Counted from the stretch's first letter, positions 25,734 to 34,920 are shown. The stretch is 64,000 bases of DNA from Chloroflexota bacterium (GCA_030603665.1 JAUVXJ010000004.1:62001-126000); one strand, 5' to 3'. A program made the numbers and translations. The notes: generated from the letters alone by a model not told the origin.

Positions 25734-26432
25734 ATGACAGAGGGCAAGGATATCGAAGACCTTGACGAGCGAGAGTTGAACGAACTGGGCAATGCCTACA
25801 GTGCTCGCGGAATGTGGGATGAGGCGACCGACAGTTATCTCCGCAGCCTGGCGATGCGCAAGGCAAACGGCGATGTGCGTGGACAGGGCATAGTGCTCAA
25901 CAACCTGGGCGCCACCTACTACCATCAGGGCAGGGCCCACGAAGCTCTGGAGTGCTATGAAGCAAGCTATGAGATCGCGCACACGCATGGAGAGGAGCTG
26001 AGCGAACTTATCGCACTCATGAATCTAGTGTTCCTCCATTTCGAGGAAGGGACACTGGACGGATTCGTGCGGCGTGCTGACGAGGCAGAATCGCTCGCTC
26101 TCGCGCTCGATAGGTGGGAGCCCATGGCGAAACTGAAGTGGCTGAGAGGGCGCCTGGCCCTGTGCGATCCGGATAGATATCAGGAGGGGCTTGGCTACTA
26201 CGCCGAGGCCCTGGCGTACGCGTCACGGGACGGGGAGGACGAGTTGCAGCAGATGTTGAGCCGGGTTGATGCCCAAGCCCGCCGTCTAACATCCCAGGGC
26301 GCACGGGGCCTGGGCCTCGTCCTCTACGATTATCTTCAAGGGTTCGCGCGCGATCAGGGCTTCAGCGACAGTGTGCTTTCGCACCTGACCCAGCAGCGAG
26401 AGGAGATCTTGCGTAGACCTTCTCTACCTTGA
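25734..26432 (+). CDS. TPR-repeat protein
   Basis: 232-residue soluble protein made largely of tetratricopeptide repeats. The clearest units are ELGNAYSARGMWDEATDSYLRS, NNLGATYYHQGRAHEALECY and LIALMNLVFLHFEEGTLDGF, each a 34-residue helix pair. Such proteins are protein-interaction scaffolds. No enzymatic domain is seen. The ATG at 25734 has CGGAG about 10 bases upstream. It lies behind the AIR-synthase-like gene. Its 3' end overlaps the convergent DsbA-like gene by 9 bases. Confidence 0.82.
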   Translation: MTEGKDIEDLDERELNELGNAYSARGMWDEATDSYLRSLAMRKANGDVRGQGIVLNNLGATYYHQGRAHEALECYEASYEIAHTHGEELSELIALMNLVFLHFEEGTLDGFVRRADEAESLALALDRWEPMAKLKWLRGRLALCDPDRYQEGLGYYAEALAYASRDGEDELQQMLSRVDAQARRLTSQGARGLGLVLYDYLQGFARDQGFSDSVLSHLTQQREEILRRPSLP

Positions 26433-27206
26433 TTCCGCCAGTTTCTCCTCGATCACCTTCTGGAACTCTTCGAAGGGCAGAGCTCCCCTGATCGGCGTGC
26501 CGTTGACGAAGAACGCGGGGGTACCACTGACCCCGTCCTGCATACCAATGTTGTAGTCCTCCATGATCCGGTCCACAGTCGTCCCCTCCGTAAGGCAGGA
26601 GGTGAACTCCTCCGTGTCCATGCCCAGTTCGTCTGCATAGCCCTGCAAGGTAGTGAGGAGATCCTCGCTTTCGGACCATTGCTCCGTACGCTCCCACAGG
26701 AACATCTGCATCTCCCAGAACTTGCCCTGATCGGCAGCGCACTCTGCAACCATGGCCATGGCTACGGCGGGTTGACCGTGCACAGGGAAATCCCTGAAGA
26801 CGAGCTTCACCAGTCCTGTGTCGATGTATTCCTCTTCTATCCGCGGCAAGGTCTCCAGCGCGAAGGTGCGGCAGTAGGGGCAAAGGTACTCTGAATACTC
26901 GATGATGGTCACCGGTGCATCGGGGGAGCCTAACACTGGATCGTCGTCCAAGGGCACCAGCGGCTCGCTGGTCGCCTCCGGAGTGGAGCCTTCCTCTGGG
27001 GTAGAGCCTGCGTCTGGGGTGGAGCCCACCTCGAGCGTTGGCGTCGCGGGCGGTGTGGTCGGCGCAGTGGTGGGAGTGGGTTCAGGTGTGCTGCAACCCG
27101 CCAGGCCGCTCAGCGTCAGGCTCAAGATCACGCAGAGCAAGACGGACGAGACTAGCCACCGTCGGCCGCGCATAACTAGCCGGTGGTTACATGCAATGCC
27201 TCTCAC
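26424..27206 (-). CDS. DsbA/thioredoxin-fold lipoprotein (thiol-disulfide oxidoreductase)
   Basis: 260-residue exported oxidoreductase. The signal region ends in a lipobox LAGC, so it is membrane-anchored. A Pro/Thr-rich spacer with four related GSTP repeats (residues ~50-80) follows, then a DsbA-type domain. The active site is CPYC in EYLCPYCRTFALE, the cis-Pro loop is SGTPAFFVNG, and the helical insertion is typical (thioredoxin_4 family). The GTG at 27206 is chosen because GGAGG lies 7 bases upstream. The ATG at 27173 would be an alternative with no ribosome site. It probably forms or isomerises disulfides in exported proteins. The Cys-rich lipoprotein at 38442 is a conceivable client. Confidence 0.85.
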   Translation of the reverse strand: MRGIACNHRLVMRGRRWLVSSVLLCVILSLTLSGLAGCSTPEPTPTTAPTTPPATPTLEVGSTPDAGSTPEEGSTPEATSEPLVPLDDDPVLGSPDAPVTIIEYSEYLCPYCRTFALETLPRIEEEYIDTGLVKLVFRDFPVHGQPAVAMAMVAECAADQGKFWEMQMFLWERTEQWSESEDLLTTLQGYADELGMDTEEFTSCLTEGTTVDRIMEDYNIGMQDGVSGTPAFFVNGTPIRGALPFEEFQKVIEEKLAESR

Positions 27207-27244
27207 GGAAAGTCCTCCAATCTTGGTGATTGCCCGGTTCAACC

Positions 27245-27502
27245 TCACCTCACCGGGCTCTGATACCATTCTCGTGAATTGTCGTCAAAGCTGTCTTCCC
27301 AGACCAAGTCGACTTCCTCGTCCCACACTCTCAGATTGTCGAAAGTGCAGTGCGGGCTCGGCTCGGCGAAGCTGCCACAGCCGAAACCTATCAACCCTGC
27401 AGTGAATCGATCGTCGAACTCCTGCAGAGCCAGTTGACCGTTGACGTAGAACGAAAAAGAACCTTCAAGCGCTTCCAGTCGCAAGCGGTTGACCGCGTTT
27501 CC
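27245..27502 (-). pseudogene. Cut-off C-terminal part of the PPC-repeat protein (after an amber codon)
   Basis: This segment continues the upstream PPC protein in the same reading frame after a TAG at 27505-27503. It reads GNAVNRLRLEALEGSFSFYV...DNLRVWDEEVD and completes the LamG/glucanase-like beta-sandwich that the upstream frame begins. Homologous domains of this type usually have T, Q or E at the stop position (from general knowledge of the fold family). A single C-to-T or G-to-T change would make TAG. It has no ribosome site of its own and is probably untranslated unless the stop is read through. Confidence 0.7.
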
Positions 27503-29662
27503 CTAGTTAATGAACGAACTCGGGCTGAAGGCCGAGATGGTGTCCCATCTGCCCCGCTCCTTGACGAAGAAGCCGGCATATCCGTCACCCGAGATGGCCA
27601 TTTCATAGTAGTTGTCGTCGTCCTGGTATCCGAACACCAGGCCGTACTCGTTGTCATTGTTCCCGCTGATCTGGGCCGCGTCAACCTCCAGACTGAAGTT
27701 CTCCAAGGAGAGCAGTTGGCTCACTCCAATGGCGAATTGGTGCGTGTCAGCGGTGACCACGTGATATGCGCCGTCGGCGATGTAGATGGCAGGCGCGCGA
27801 GCATCCGGGATGCCGTGGCTCTCATAGACGGAGACACTGTACTCCATCTTGGGGCCGGCTCTGTCGTCCTTGTAGTCCCGCGCCATGACGTAGACGGTTC
27901 CCGTGTTCCCTGCCGTCCATGTGATGCTCGACGCTCGCGGTTCTTCACCCCCGTCGTCGTCGCGCGCCAATTCCTCGTTATCCTTATTGTACAGGAAAAC
28001 GATCGTGTCGATATCCTCTCCCAAGTGTGACGTTTCCACGAGGTAGGTCACGCCCTCCTCAGTCCGGAACGAGAGCCAGTCGTGATCGCCTGCTGCATGT
28101 ATAGTATGCTGCTGCATCCCGCCTACAGCCATCTCTCCGGATGAAGCCAGGGTGTCGTCGGGTTCGTACCGGTCAGGGGCGAGCAGCGCCGTTCCTCCCT
28201 CCCGCACTGAGATTGCATATCCAGTACCGGGTCCTGCTGCCTCATCATCCAGATCTCTGATCAGAAGACAGAGAGTGCCACTTTCGCGGGCGCTCCAACT
28301 GAGTCCAGAGGCCAGCGTCTCCGGACCTGAGTCATCGTCTTCAGCCAGTAGCTCGCCATCCGAGTTGTACAGGCTGATGTGTGTATCGATCCGCTCTTCC
28401 AGGTTGAGAGTCTCCACTGCATAGTTGGTGCCAGCCGTGGCCTGAAAGCAGACCCAATCGTGATCTCCAGTGATGTGCAGATCATGATTCTGGTAGGAAC
28501 CGACTTCGATCTCGCTGGCCTGATCCTGAGTATCGTCGGGTTCGTAGTCATCGGCCTCGGGAGGCTTGCTCTCGGTAAACGAGATGGTGTACTCCATGTC
28601 CTCCTCGACGGCGTCGTCCCAGTAGTCACGGACCATCACGTAGAGGACACCAGCGGAGTCAGCTGTCCAGATAATCCGGGAACCAACGCCGTCCTCACCA
28701 CCATCGTCGTTGTGCACCAGTTCATCGCCGTCTTCGTCATAGAGGTAGATGATAGTGTCTATCCCGGTCCCCAGATCGAGGGTCTCCAGGACGTAGGTGC
28801 CTTTCTCGACTTGGAGGAGCAACCAGTCTCGGTCCCCTTCCAGATGGACATTGTGAGTCTGCGGCACGTCCAAAGTCAGTTCGTTGGCCTGCTCCAATGT
28901 GTTGTCCGGTTCGTATTCATCTTCTCCGAAGACGAGAGGCTCGCTTTCTGACACCCAGATGTCGTACTCGGTGCCTTCTGCTTCTACCTCTTCGTCGAAC
29001 TGCCTCACCTCGACGAACAGCCGGCCATCTTCGCGCGCCGTCCAGCTGAGACGAGAAGCCAGAGTTTCCTCGCCTCCGTCATCATCCTGCCTCAACTCCG
29101 CACCATCCTCGTCGTACAAGGTGATGATGGTGTCGCATTCGAGCCCCAGGTTCCCAGTCTCTATTGTGTATCGCGTGCCGCCCCTGGCCTGGAAGAATAC
29201 GTAGTCGCGATCTCCAGCTGGGTTCAGGGTGTGGGTCTGAGGGGTGCCATCGGTCTCGATGGGGTTCGCCCGGGGCCTCGTGTCGTCGGCCTCGTATGTA
29301 TCGGTGCCCTCCTGCGGCGTGGGGGCGTAGGTGGGCGCGGCGGAAGAAGTCGCCCTGGGGGTTGAGGTTGCAGTGGCGGGCCGCGTGGCCGTCGGCGTGG
29401 GCACTCCCATCACCAGCGTGCGTAGGGGATGGGATGCCATCAGTTCGTCCAGCAGCGTGATACCGACCAGGCAGAGACAGCACAACACCAGCACTGCGAT
29501 CAGTGACGTTGCGATCCAAGGTCTGGCGCTCATCGCTTCACCACCCTGGATCGGGTTCTTTGTTGAGCTGGGGGAGGAGCCGCTCAGGCTGTTGACGCAG
29601 GCGCGACATGATCTCTCAGTATCTGGGTTGGATGCTCCACATTCGGCGCACACCCTTGCCAT
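27503..29662 (-). CDS. Zinc-ribbon membrane protein with four PPC domains, prematurely ended
   Basis: 719 residues before an amber stop. A cytoplasmic zinc ribbon (C5, C8, C19, C22) precedes a transmembrane helix (~49-72) and a PT-rich linker. Four pre-peptidase C-terminal (PPC) beta-sandwich domains follow, each with the pattern YEPDDT...GDxDWxxF...xxYxxET...DTxIxLYDxDGxxLxxDDDGG. The final domain is a LamG-like sandwich that is truncated. PPC domains are common in secreted and surface proteins and probably bind carbohydrate or proteins. The intact ancestral protein would be about 805 residues, extending to 27245. It is followed by the DsbA-like lipoprotein and preceded by the two-PPC lipoprotein on the same strand. 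Confidence 0.85.
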   Translation of the reverse strand: MARVCAECGASNPDTERSCRACVNSLSGSSPSSTKNPIQGGEAMSARPWIATSLIAVLVLCCLCLVGITLLDELMASHPLRTLVMGVPTPTATRPATATSTPRATSSAAPTYAPTPQEGTDTYEADDTRPRANPIETDGTPQTHTLNPAGDRDYVFFQARGGTRYTIETGNLGLECDTIITLYDEDGAELRQDDDGGEETLASRLSWTAREDGRLFVEVRQFDEEVEAEGTEYDIWVSESEPLVFGEDEYEPDNTLEQANELTLDVPQTHNVHLEGDRDWLLLQVEKGTYVLETLDLGTGIDTIIYLYDEDGDELVHNDDGGEDGVGSRIIWTADSAGVLYVMVRDYWDDAVEEDMEYTISFTESKPPEADDYEPDDTQDQASEIEVGSYQNHDLHITGDHDWVCFQATAGTNYAVETLNLEERIDTHISLYNSDGELLAEDDDSGPETLASGLSWSARESGTLCLLIRDLDDEAAGPGTGYAISVREGGTALLAPDRYEPDDTLASSGEMAVGGMQQHTIHAAGDHDWLSFRTEEGVTYLVETSHLGEDIDTIVFLYNKDNEELARDDDGGEEPRASSITWTAGNTGTVYVMARDYKDDRAGPKMEYSVSVYESHGIPDARAPAIYIADGAYHVVTADTHQFAIGVSQLLSLENFSLEVDAAQISGNNDNEYGLVFGYQDDDNYYEMAISGDGYAGFFVKERGRWDTISAFSPSSFIN

Positions 29663-29716
29663 CTATCCATTCTCCCCTGGATTTCGAGGAAGCAGGTGGC
29701 CCCGTCGTTTGTAGGA

Positions 29717-30736
29717 CTAGGGCTGTATTGAGTTGACTTGCACGGAGTACGGCTCATTCTGACTGAAACCGGAGAAGGTTTCCACAGTGACGTAGTAGAT
29801 CCCAGGTTGCAGCGATAGCTCGATGGTCTCTCTGTCTATCGCGCGCGTGGATGAGGCTAGAAGATCCCCGGCTTCGTTGGAGAGAAAGAGGTCATAGTCT
29901 GCCACGGCAGTGATGTGCGTCAAGCTGATCTGGACGGTCAGAGGTTGGTCAATCCCAAATGCGTATACATCGACGTCCCCTTCATCCCAGATATAGGATT
30001 GATACGTCTGGCCCAGGGCAAGTGGTCCAGTCGCTTGTTCAGGCGTATCGTTGGGTTCGTAGCTGTCCTCGCCTCTGGGAGTGGGCGCCGGTGCCAACTC
30101 CAGCCGCAGTGTATAGGTCTCCGTGGGACTGAAGTTCTCAAAGGGCAAGACCAGCGCGTAGAAGACGCCGACGCTGCTCGTCGTGTACTCTATGTATTCG
30201 TCTTGTTGGCCGGGATGGGACGAGTCTCCAAGGATGTCCTCCTCACCGGTGACCAGGTACAGATCGTAGTCGGTCTCTGGAGGTATGTCGGTGAGGACGA
30301 GCACAACTGTTTGCGGAGTCTCGATCTCAAGAGAAAAGAAGTCGATGTCGTCCTTCTTGCTGATGAAGCCACGATACTCTTGACCAGGAACCAGGCGATC
30401 AGAGACTTGCAGCATCGAGTCGTTAGGCTCATAGGGGTCTTCGTAGGACGGCGTAGGGGTGGGGCTGGGTTCTCTCGTCGCCGTGGCTGTTGGGGTATGT
30501 TCGGCCGGGATGGCGGTCGGGGCAGCGGTCGGCTCTCCCATACTGCACGCTGTCAGTAAGGGCAGGGTCGCCACCATAGCCAGGCTGAGCGCAGCGTGTC
30601 CCAGGCGTTTGATCAGGGCTGCCGGCGATATTGTATTGGTCCGCGGTCTTGCGATACCTCTTCGCTCTCTTGGCGCGCGTCGCCGCAATTGCCTGGTAGT
30701 CAGGTCTGATGCCAGAGGCGCAGTACTTCGTCTCAT
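29717..30736 (-). CDS. Lipoprotein with two PPC domains
   Basis: 339-residue exported protein. A long basic N-terminus precedes a hydrophobic signal core and the lipobox LTAC (cleavage before Cys at residue ~61). A PT-rich spacer follows, then two PPC-type beta-sandwich repeats starting YEPNDSMLQ and YEPNDTPEQ. Each has the DYDLFL/DYDLYL motif and the end-strand YTLRL/YSVQV. The start at 30736 overlaps the upstream gene's stop as TGATG, so translation is coupled. Role at the cell surface unknown. Confidence 0.82.
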   Translation of the reverse strand: MRRSTAPLASDLTTRQLRRRAPRERRGIARPRTNTISPAALIKRLGHAALSLAMVATLPLLTACSMGEPTAAPTAIPAEHTPTATATREPSPTPTPSYEDPYEPNDSMLQVSDRLVPGQEYRGFISKKDDIDFFSLEIETPQTVVLVLTDIPPETDYDLYLVTGEEDILGDSSHPGQQDEYIEYTTSSVGVFYALVLPFENFSPTETYTLRLELAPAPTPRGEDSYEPNDTPEQATGPLALGQTYQSYIWDEGDVDVYAFGIDQPLTVQISLTHITAVADYDLFLSNEAGDLLASSTRAIDRETIELSLQPGIYYVTVETFSGFSQNEPYSVQVNSIQP

Positions 30737-31248
30737 CAGGCCACCTGCATGGCCATGACTCTGTCCTTGTTCAGACCCAGGACTATGCCTCCTCTGAGGA
30801 CGAGTTCCGCCACCGAGAGGCAGAGAACCGAGGGCTCTGTCAGGGCGATGAAGCGCTCGCTCATGGCATCCAGCGCCTGGGCCAAGGTGGCCTCTCGGAC
30901 GATGTGCAGAGTTCCTTGAGCGACAAAAGGTCCGGAGTAGGCGGTGATCCGCTGGGGGGTCTTGTACGGAGTGGCCAACAAGGGTCTCTCGATCTTGGTC
31001 TCTCGAACAAGCCAGACCAGTATGATCTCGTCCTTGTTCAGGATGACGCTCTCGGCAATAGCGGGCTGTGCCTTTCCCCATCGGGACAGTGGTACGACTG
31101 ATGCCTGATCAACAGTGAGGTAGGGTATCTGCTCGCTGTTCAAGACGTCCAGGATCCGACGGGGAGGCCACGCTCTTACCTCTCCTCGCACTTCCAGGTG
31201 ACTTGTGTAGGCGACTATCTCATGTACGGCTGGCGTCTGGTCTTCCAT
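30736..31248 (-). CDS. Conserved hypothetical protein (DUF6812-like)
   Basis: 170-residue soluble protein that resembles a small family seen in Chloroflexi (I associate it with DUF6812, not certain). No catalytic motif is seen. Typical segments are VHEIVAYTSHLEVRGEVRAW, RILDVLNSEQIPYLTVDQA and EIILVWLVRETKIE, which suggest two related beta-rich halves. The ATG at 31248 follows GAGGACAGG. Its TGA overlaps the ATG of the PPC lipoprotein, so the pair is an operon. Confidence 0.65.
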   Translation of the reverse strand: MEDQTPAVHEIVAYTSHLEVRGEVRAWPPRRILDVLNSEQIPYLTVDQASVVPLSRWGKAQPAIAESVILNKDEIILVWLVRETKIERPLLATPYKTPQRITAYSGPFVAQGTLHIVREATLAQALDAMSERFIALTEPSVLCLSVAELVLRGGIVLGLNKDRVMAMQVA

Positions 31249-31419
31249 CTACCTGTCCTCTGCTCCGCCCAACGCAACGAGCCAGGGTTGACCGCGATTT
31301 TACCACCCTTGAGCAGTGAGGGCAACGGTTGCCAAGCTCAGCAGCTAGATCAGTTGTGCCAAGCACCACACCAACCGGAAGGTGTGCGCTCAGTCAGGTG
31401 GTGCTGCGAGAGAATTCGC

Positions 31420-32070
31420 TCAAGGGCCGGCATAGACCCATTCCTGTAGGGCAGCGGTCCATTCCGGGGGAAAGCCGGCGTGCTCCAGATAGGGCCAGAG
31501 GATGCCTGCCCCTTCTCTGACCATGTAGTAGCCGCGCAAGGGCCAGTCAATGCTGTCCACATTCGTGGTTGTGGGGCTGGTGTAGACGGTCACGCCCTCT
31601 TGCTCTAAGAAGAGCTTGGCGCGATAGAGGTGGAGAGGGTGGCTGACCACGACGGCGCTGCTCCATCCGTGTTCCATCATGACCGCCGCCACCTGTCGTG
31701 CATCTTCCACAGTGTTGGCAGACCCGTCAGCCAGGAGGACCGCCGCATCTGGGGTATCAAGCGCTATCGCCAAACCCCTGCACACCGCTGCCGCCGAGAG
31801 CGGGTCGCCCTCCACGCCGCCTGAACAGATCAGACGTGGGGCCATGCCAGTTCGATGCAGGTCGACGGCGTGCTCGGTGCGCGCTCTGAGATCGGGGCCC
31901 GGCTGGCCGTTGGGCTGCACCTTGGCGCCAAGGACCACGATGGCATCCGCTGGTTGGGCCAGGTCTCGACGGCCAAAATAGTCGATATTGAAACACAGCA
32001 CGACGAAGCCCGCGATACAGAGCAGGCTCACGCTGACGGTCAGGTAGAGGGCATAGCGTAATACACGCAT
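31420..32070 (-). CDS. YdcF/SanA-like DUF218 membrane protein
   Basis: 216-residue protein with one N-terminal transmembrane helix (residues ~5-27) and a DUF218 domain. Signatures are ADAIVVLGAKVQPNGQPGPDLRARTEHAV, LICSGGV, EDARQVAA and VVVSHPLHLYRA. SanA/YdcF/ElyC proteins act in envelope biogenesis and barrier function. The ATG at 32070 begins MRVLRYALYL. It lies 51 bases behind larC on the same strand, so it may be in that operon. Confidence 0.85.
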   Translation of the reverse strand: MRVLRYALYLTVSVSLLCIAGFVVLCFNIDYFGRRDLAQPADAIVVLGAKVQPNGQPGPDLRARTEHAVDLHRTGMAPRLICSGGVEGDPLSAAAVCRGLAIALDTPDAAVLLADGSANTVEDARQVAAVMMEHGWSSAVVVSHPLHLYRAKLFLEQEGVTVYTSPTTTNVDSIDWPLRGYYMVREGAGILWPYLEHAGFPPEWTAALQEWVYAGP

Positions 32071-32121
32071 GATCTGCCTTTGACGGGGCGCGGCGCTGAG
32101 GCTGGGGGCGGGGAAACAAAG

Positions 32122-33306
32122 CTAGCGGTGGCTTTCGCGCCAGTTTCCAGCTGCGGCCTGCGCAGCCGCGTACACCTCCTTGAGGGGTTCTCCGGTCTCC
32201 AGAGCGAGACGGCGGCAATCCTCGTGCTCCGGCGAGAGATTTACGATCCTCTGACCTAGCCGTGCCACCTTGATCCTCACAGGCCCGTACGGGGTGTCGA
32301 CGTTCACCGTCTCGCGGTCGAGGCACCGGCGTTCAAGCGTGAGGCGCCGGATACCCAGCGTTGTGGTCTCAGCGAAGATGATGGAAGTCAACTCCTGCTC
32401 CAGTCGTGGCTGACATAGCGCGGAGAGAAGGATCCCGGGTCTGTTCTTCTTGCCCTGGAATGGGTGGAGGGTGACGTCCAGGGCGCCAGCTTCGAAGAGA
32501 GCGTCCATCACATGGTCGTACAACTCAGGGTTCATGTCATCCAGATTCGTCTCCAGGAGAACGACCGTCTCAGTTTGCGCAGAAGCTTGGGGGTGCGCTG
32601 TGCCCACGACGACTCTTAGCAGGTTCGGAAAAGGGAAATCACTCTTGCCTGCTCCATAGCCCACACTCTGCATGACCATTTCCGGGAAAGGTCCGTACTC
32701 CTCTGCGAGACCTGTGAGAATGGCGGCGCCGGTCGGCGTAACTAGCTCCCCCTCCACATCACGCTGTACCACTGGTACGCCTCGCAGCAGTTCCAGTGTG
32801 GCTGGCGCCGGGACTGGCAAGAGCCCATGAGCGCAGTGGACGAAGCCGTGGCCGAGTGGGAGCCGCGAGGCGTAGACCTTCTCCACCCCCAGGAGGTTGA
32901 GCCCCAGAAGACTGCCCACCACGTCCACAATGGCATCCGTGCCACCCACTTCATGGAGATGCGCGTCCTCAGGCTTGGTGCCGTGTATCGCTGCCTCTAC
33001 ACCGACTAGTCGACGGAAAATGGCTAAGCTACCGCGCTTAACGTCGTCAGGGAGTTCGCTCTCCTCTATGACAGCCTCGATGTCCGACAGCTTGCGCGCG
33101 GCCACGTTTTCGCTCACTTGCACCTGCACATCCGTGGCCTCGATGACCCCTCTTGTCACCCGACTGACCTTGAGTTCGTACTCTGATAGATGAAGTCCTC
33201 GGAGAGCCTCTCTGAGCTCCTCAACGTCCAGACCGACATTGATGAGCGCTCCCAGGATCATGTCACCGCTGATGCCGGCGATACAGTCGAAATAGGCCAG
33301 CTTCAT
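32122..33306 (-). CDS. larC: LarC, nickel-pincer cofactor nickel insertase
   Basis: 394-residue protein that inserts nickel into the dithio-pyridinium precursor in a CTP-dependent step to give the NPN cofactor. The opening DCIAGISGDMILGALINVG is diagnostic of LarC (DUF111). ETNLDDMNPELYDHV and HPFQGKKNRPG are also conserved. In some bacteria LarC is split as LarC1/LarC2 by a programmed frameshift. Here it is one uninterrupted frame. The ATG overlaps the stop of larB (ATGA). The larE-larB-larC order indicates one operon, but no lactate racemase (larA) is in the window, so the recipient enzyme is unknown. Confidence 0.93.
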   Translation of the reverse strand: MKLAYFDCIAGISGDMILGALINVGLDVEELREALRGLHLSEYELKVSRVTRGVIEATDVQVQVSENVAARKLSDIEAVIEESELPDDVKRGSLAIFRRLVGVEAAIHGTKPEDAHLHEVGGTDAIVDVVGSLLGLNLLGVEKVYASRLPLGHGFVHCAHGLLPVPAPATLELLRGVPVVQRDVEGELVTPTGAAILTGLAEEYGPFPEMVMQSVGYGAGKSDFPFPNLLRVVVGTAHPQASAQTETVVLLETNLDDMNPELYDHVMDALFEAGALDVTLHPFQGKKNRPGILLSALCQPRLEQELTSIIFAETTTLGIRRLTLERRCLDRETVNVDTPYGPVRIKVARLGQRIVNLSPEHEDCRRLALETGEPLKEVYAAAQAAAGNWRESHR

Positions 33307-34082
33307 TTCTCCCCCGTAACGCTCATGATGCTATGGGCGAAGTAGCCGGCGCCGAAGCCGTTGTCCACGTTGACCACTGCCACGCCCGGTGCGCAAGAGT
33401 TGAGCATGGTGAGCAGCGGAGCCAGACCGTTCAGGCTCGCTCCGTAGCCTACGCTGGTGGGCACAGCGATGACGGGGCAGGCCACCAGGCCCCCTACCAC
33501 GCTGGCTAGAGCCCCCTCCATTCCGGCCACGGCGATGATGACCTTTGCGGTGAAAAGCTTCTCCCGCTTGTCAAGAAGGCGATGGAGGCCCGCCACCCCC
33601 ACGTCGTACAGCCTCTCCACACGATTCCCGAGGATCTCCAGGGTAACGGCAGCTTCCTCGGCAACAGGCATGTCAGAGGTGCCTGCGCTGATCACCAGCA
33701 CATAGCCGTCGTCATCGGTTTCGGACTCACGTTTCTCCGAGCCTTTGTCCACCACGATGATGCGCGCTTGGGAATGATAGATGGCCTCTGGTATGGCTGC
33801 TGTCACCGCCTTGAACGCTTCCTCGTCAGCCCGCGTGGCCATGACGCGATCGTGGCGCTTTGACAGCTCCGAAAGGATCTCCGCTACCTGTGCGGGTGTC
33901 TTGCCTTGGCAGAAGACCACCTCGGGAAAGCCTTTTCTGAGTCCGCGGTGATGATCGAGCACAGCGTAGCTCAGATCCTGGTAGGGCAGGTCCCGCAGGA
34001 GAGACAGGGCCTCGTCGATCTCCAACTGGTCCGCCTTGACGTCTTGTAGCAGCTTCCTTAGACGGTCATCCATGATTTCCAT
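33303..34082 (-). CDS. larB: LarB, NaAD carboxylase/hydrolase for nickel-pincer cofactor
   Basis: 259-residue PurE-like protein that carboxylates and hydrolyses nicotinic acid adenine dinucleotide in the first step of NPN cofactor synthesis. Visible features are the PurE-type fold, GTSDMPVAEEAAVTLE, VAGMEGALASVVGGL, ACPVIAVPTSVGYGA and NGFGAGYFA. An internal ATG at 34073 has GGTGG 9 bases upstream and may be the true start. The 34082 ATG would overlap larE by 17 bases. Confidence 0.93.
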   Translation of the reverse strand: MEIMDDRLRKLLQDVKADQLEIDEALSLLRDLPYQDLSYAVLDHHRGLRKGFPEVVFCQGKTPAQVAEILSELSKRHDRVMATRADEEAFKAVTAAIPEAIYHSQARIIVVDKGSEKRESETDDDGYVLVISAGTSDMPVAEEAAVTLEILGNRVERLYDVGVAGLHRLLDKREKLFTAKVIIAVAGMEGALASVVGGLVACPVIAVPTSVGYGASLNGLAPLLTMLNSCAPGVAVVNVDNGFGAGYFAHSIMSVTGEK

Positions 34083-34920
34083 CCACCAGGGTCTCGTTCA
34101 TGCTGCCCGTGCGATACCCCTCCAGATCGATCGTCACGTAGGAGAACCCGAGTCTGCGCAACTCTTCCACAATAGGCAATCGGTTCTCCAAGAGGATGGG
34201 CAGGTTCTCTGCTTCCACTTCAATGCGGGCGACCTCAGCGTGCGCCCTGACTCTCACCTGGGTGAAGCCCAGGTTATGAAGGAGACGCTCCGCCTGCTCG
34301 ATCTGTTGCATCCGCTCGCGTGTGATGGGCGTGCCATACGGTACGCGACTGGCCAGACACGCATTCGAGGGTTTGTTCCAGGTGGGCAGTCCCAGCTCCC
34401 TACTGATGGCGCGAATATTTGCCTTGGTGAAACCGGCCTCCATGAGAGGGCTACGGACTCCCAGCTCGCGCGCCGCTCTCATGCCGGGCCGGTGATCTCC
34501 CTGGTCATCGAAATTCGTCCCGTCAACCACATAGGAGAAGCCCTTCTCCTCCGCCAACTTCATCAGTGCATCGAAGCGAAGTTGCTTGCAGTGGTAGCAC
34601 CTGTCCGGCGAGTTGGCAACAAAGCCTGGACTCTCCAGCTCGTCGCTCTCAATGATTAGGTGCCGCACCGCGAGCTGCGACGCCAGTTCCGCTGCATACT
34701 CCAACTCCTCCCGGGGCAAACTGGAGGATGTGGCAGTCACCGCGATAGCCTTCTCGCCTAGTTCATCGTGGGCCACCTTCAGCAAGAACGTGCTATCGGT
34801 CCCTCCGGAGAAGGCCACGACCACTCCGCCCATCTCAGACAGAATCCTCTTTAGTGAGTCCAGCTTCACGTCTGCCGATGATTCCTGTGGTGCTAGTTGT
34901 GTAGTAGTCAACTCAGTCAT
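34066..34920 (-). CDS. larE: LarE, sulfur-insertase for nickel-pincer cofactor
   Basis: 284-residue PP-loop ATP-pyrophosphatase that adds sulfur to P2CMN. In Lactobacillus it gives up its own cysteine sulfur. It has the PP-loop FSGGTDSTFLL, RCYHCKQLRF and the region with the sacrificial Cys, KPSNACLASRVPYG. The Cys of ACLASR is retained, so it fits the single-turnover class rather than the [4Fe-4S] class with three cysteines. The ATG at 34920 touches AGGAG, so spacing is tight and a slightly downstream start is possible. Confidence 0.93.
   Translation of the reverse strand: MTELTTTQLAPQESSADVKLDSLKRILSEMGGVVVAFSGGTDSTFLLKVAHDELGEKAIAVTATSSSLPREELEYAAELASQLAVRHLIIESDELESPGFVANSPDRCYHCKQLRFDALMKLAEEKGFSYVVDGTNFDDQGDHRPGMRAARELGVRSPLMEAGFTKANIRAISRELGLPTWNKPSNACLASRVPYGTPITRERMQQIEQAERLLHNLGFTQVRVRAHAEVARIEVEAENLPILLENRLPIVEELRRLGFSYVTIDLEGYRTGSMNETLVDGNHG

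Noticed and set aside
27503..27505. TAG as a pyrrolysine codon
   Set aside because: No pyl genes or pyrrolysine tRNA are seen, and the position in the beta-sandwich is an ordinary polar residue in homologues, so nonsense is more likely.
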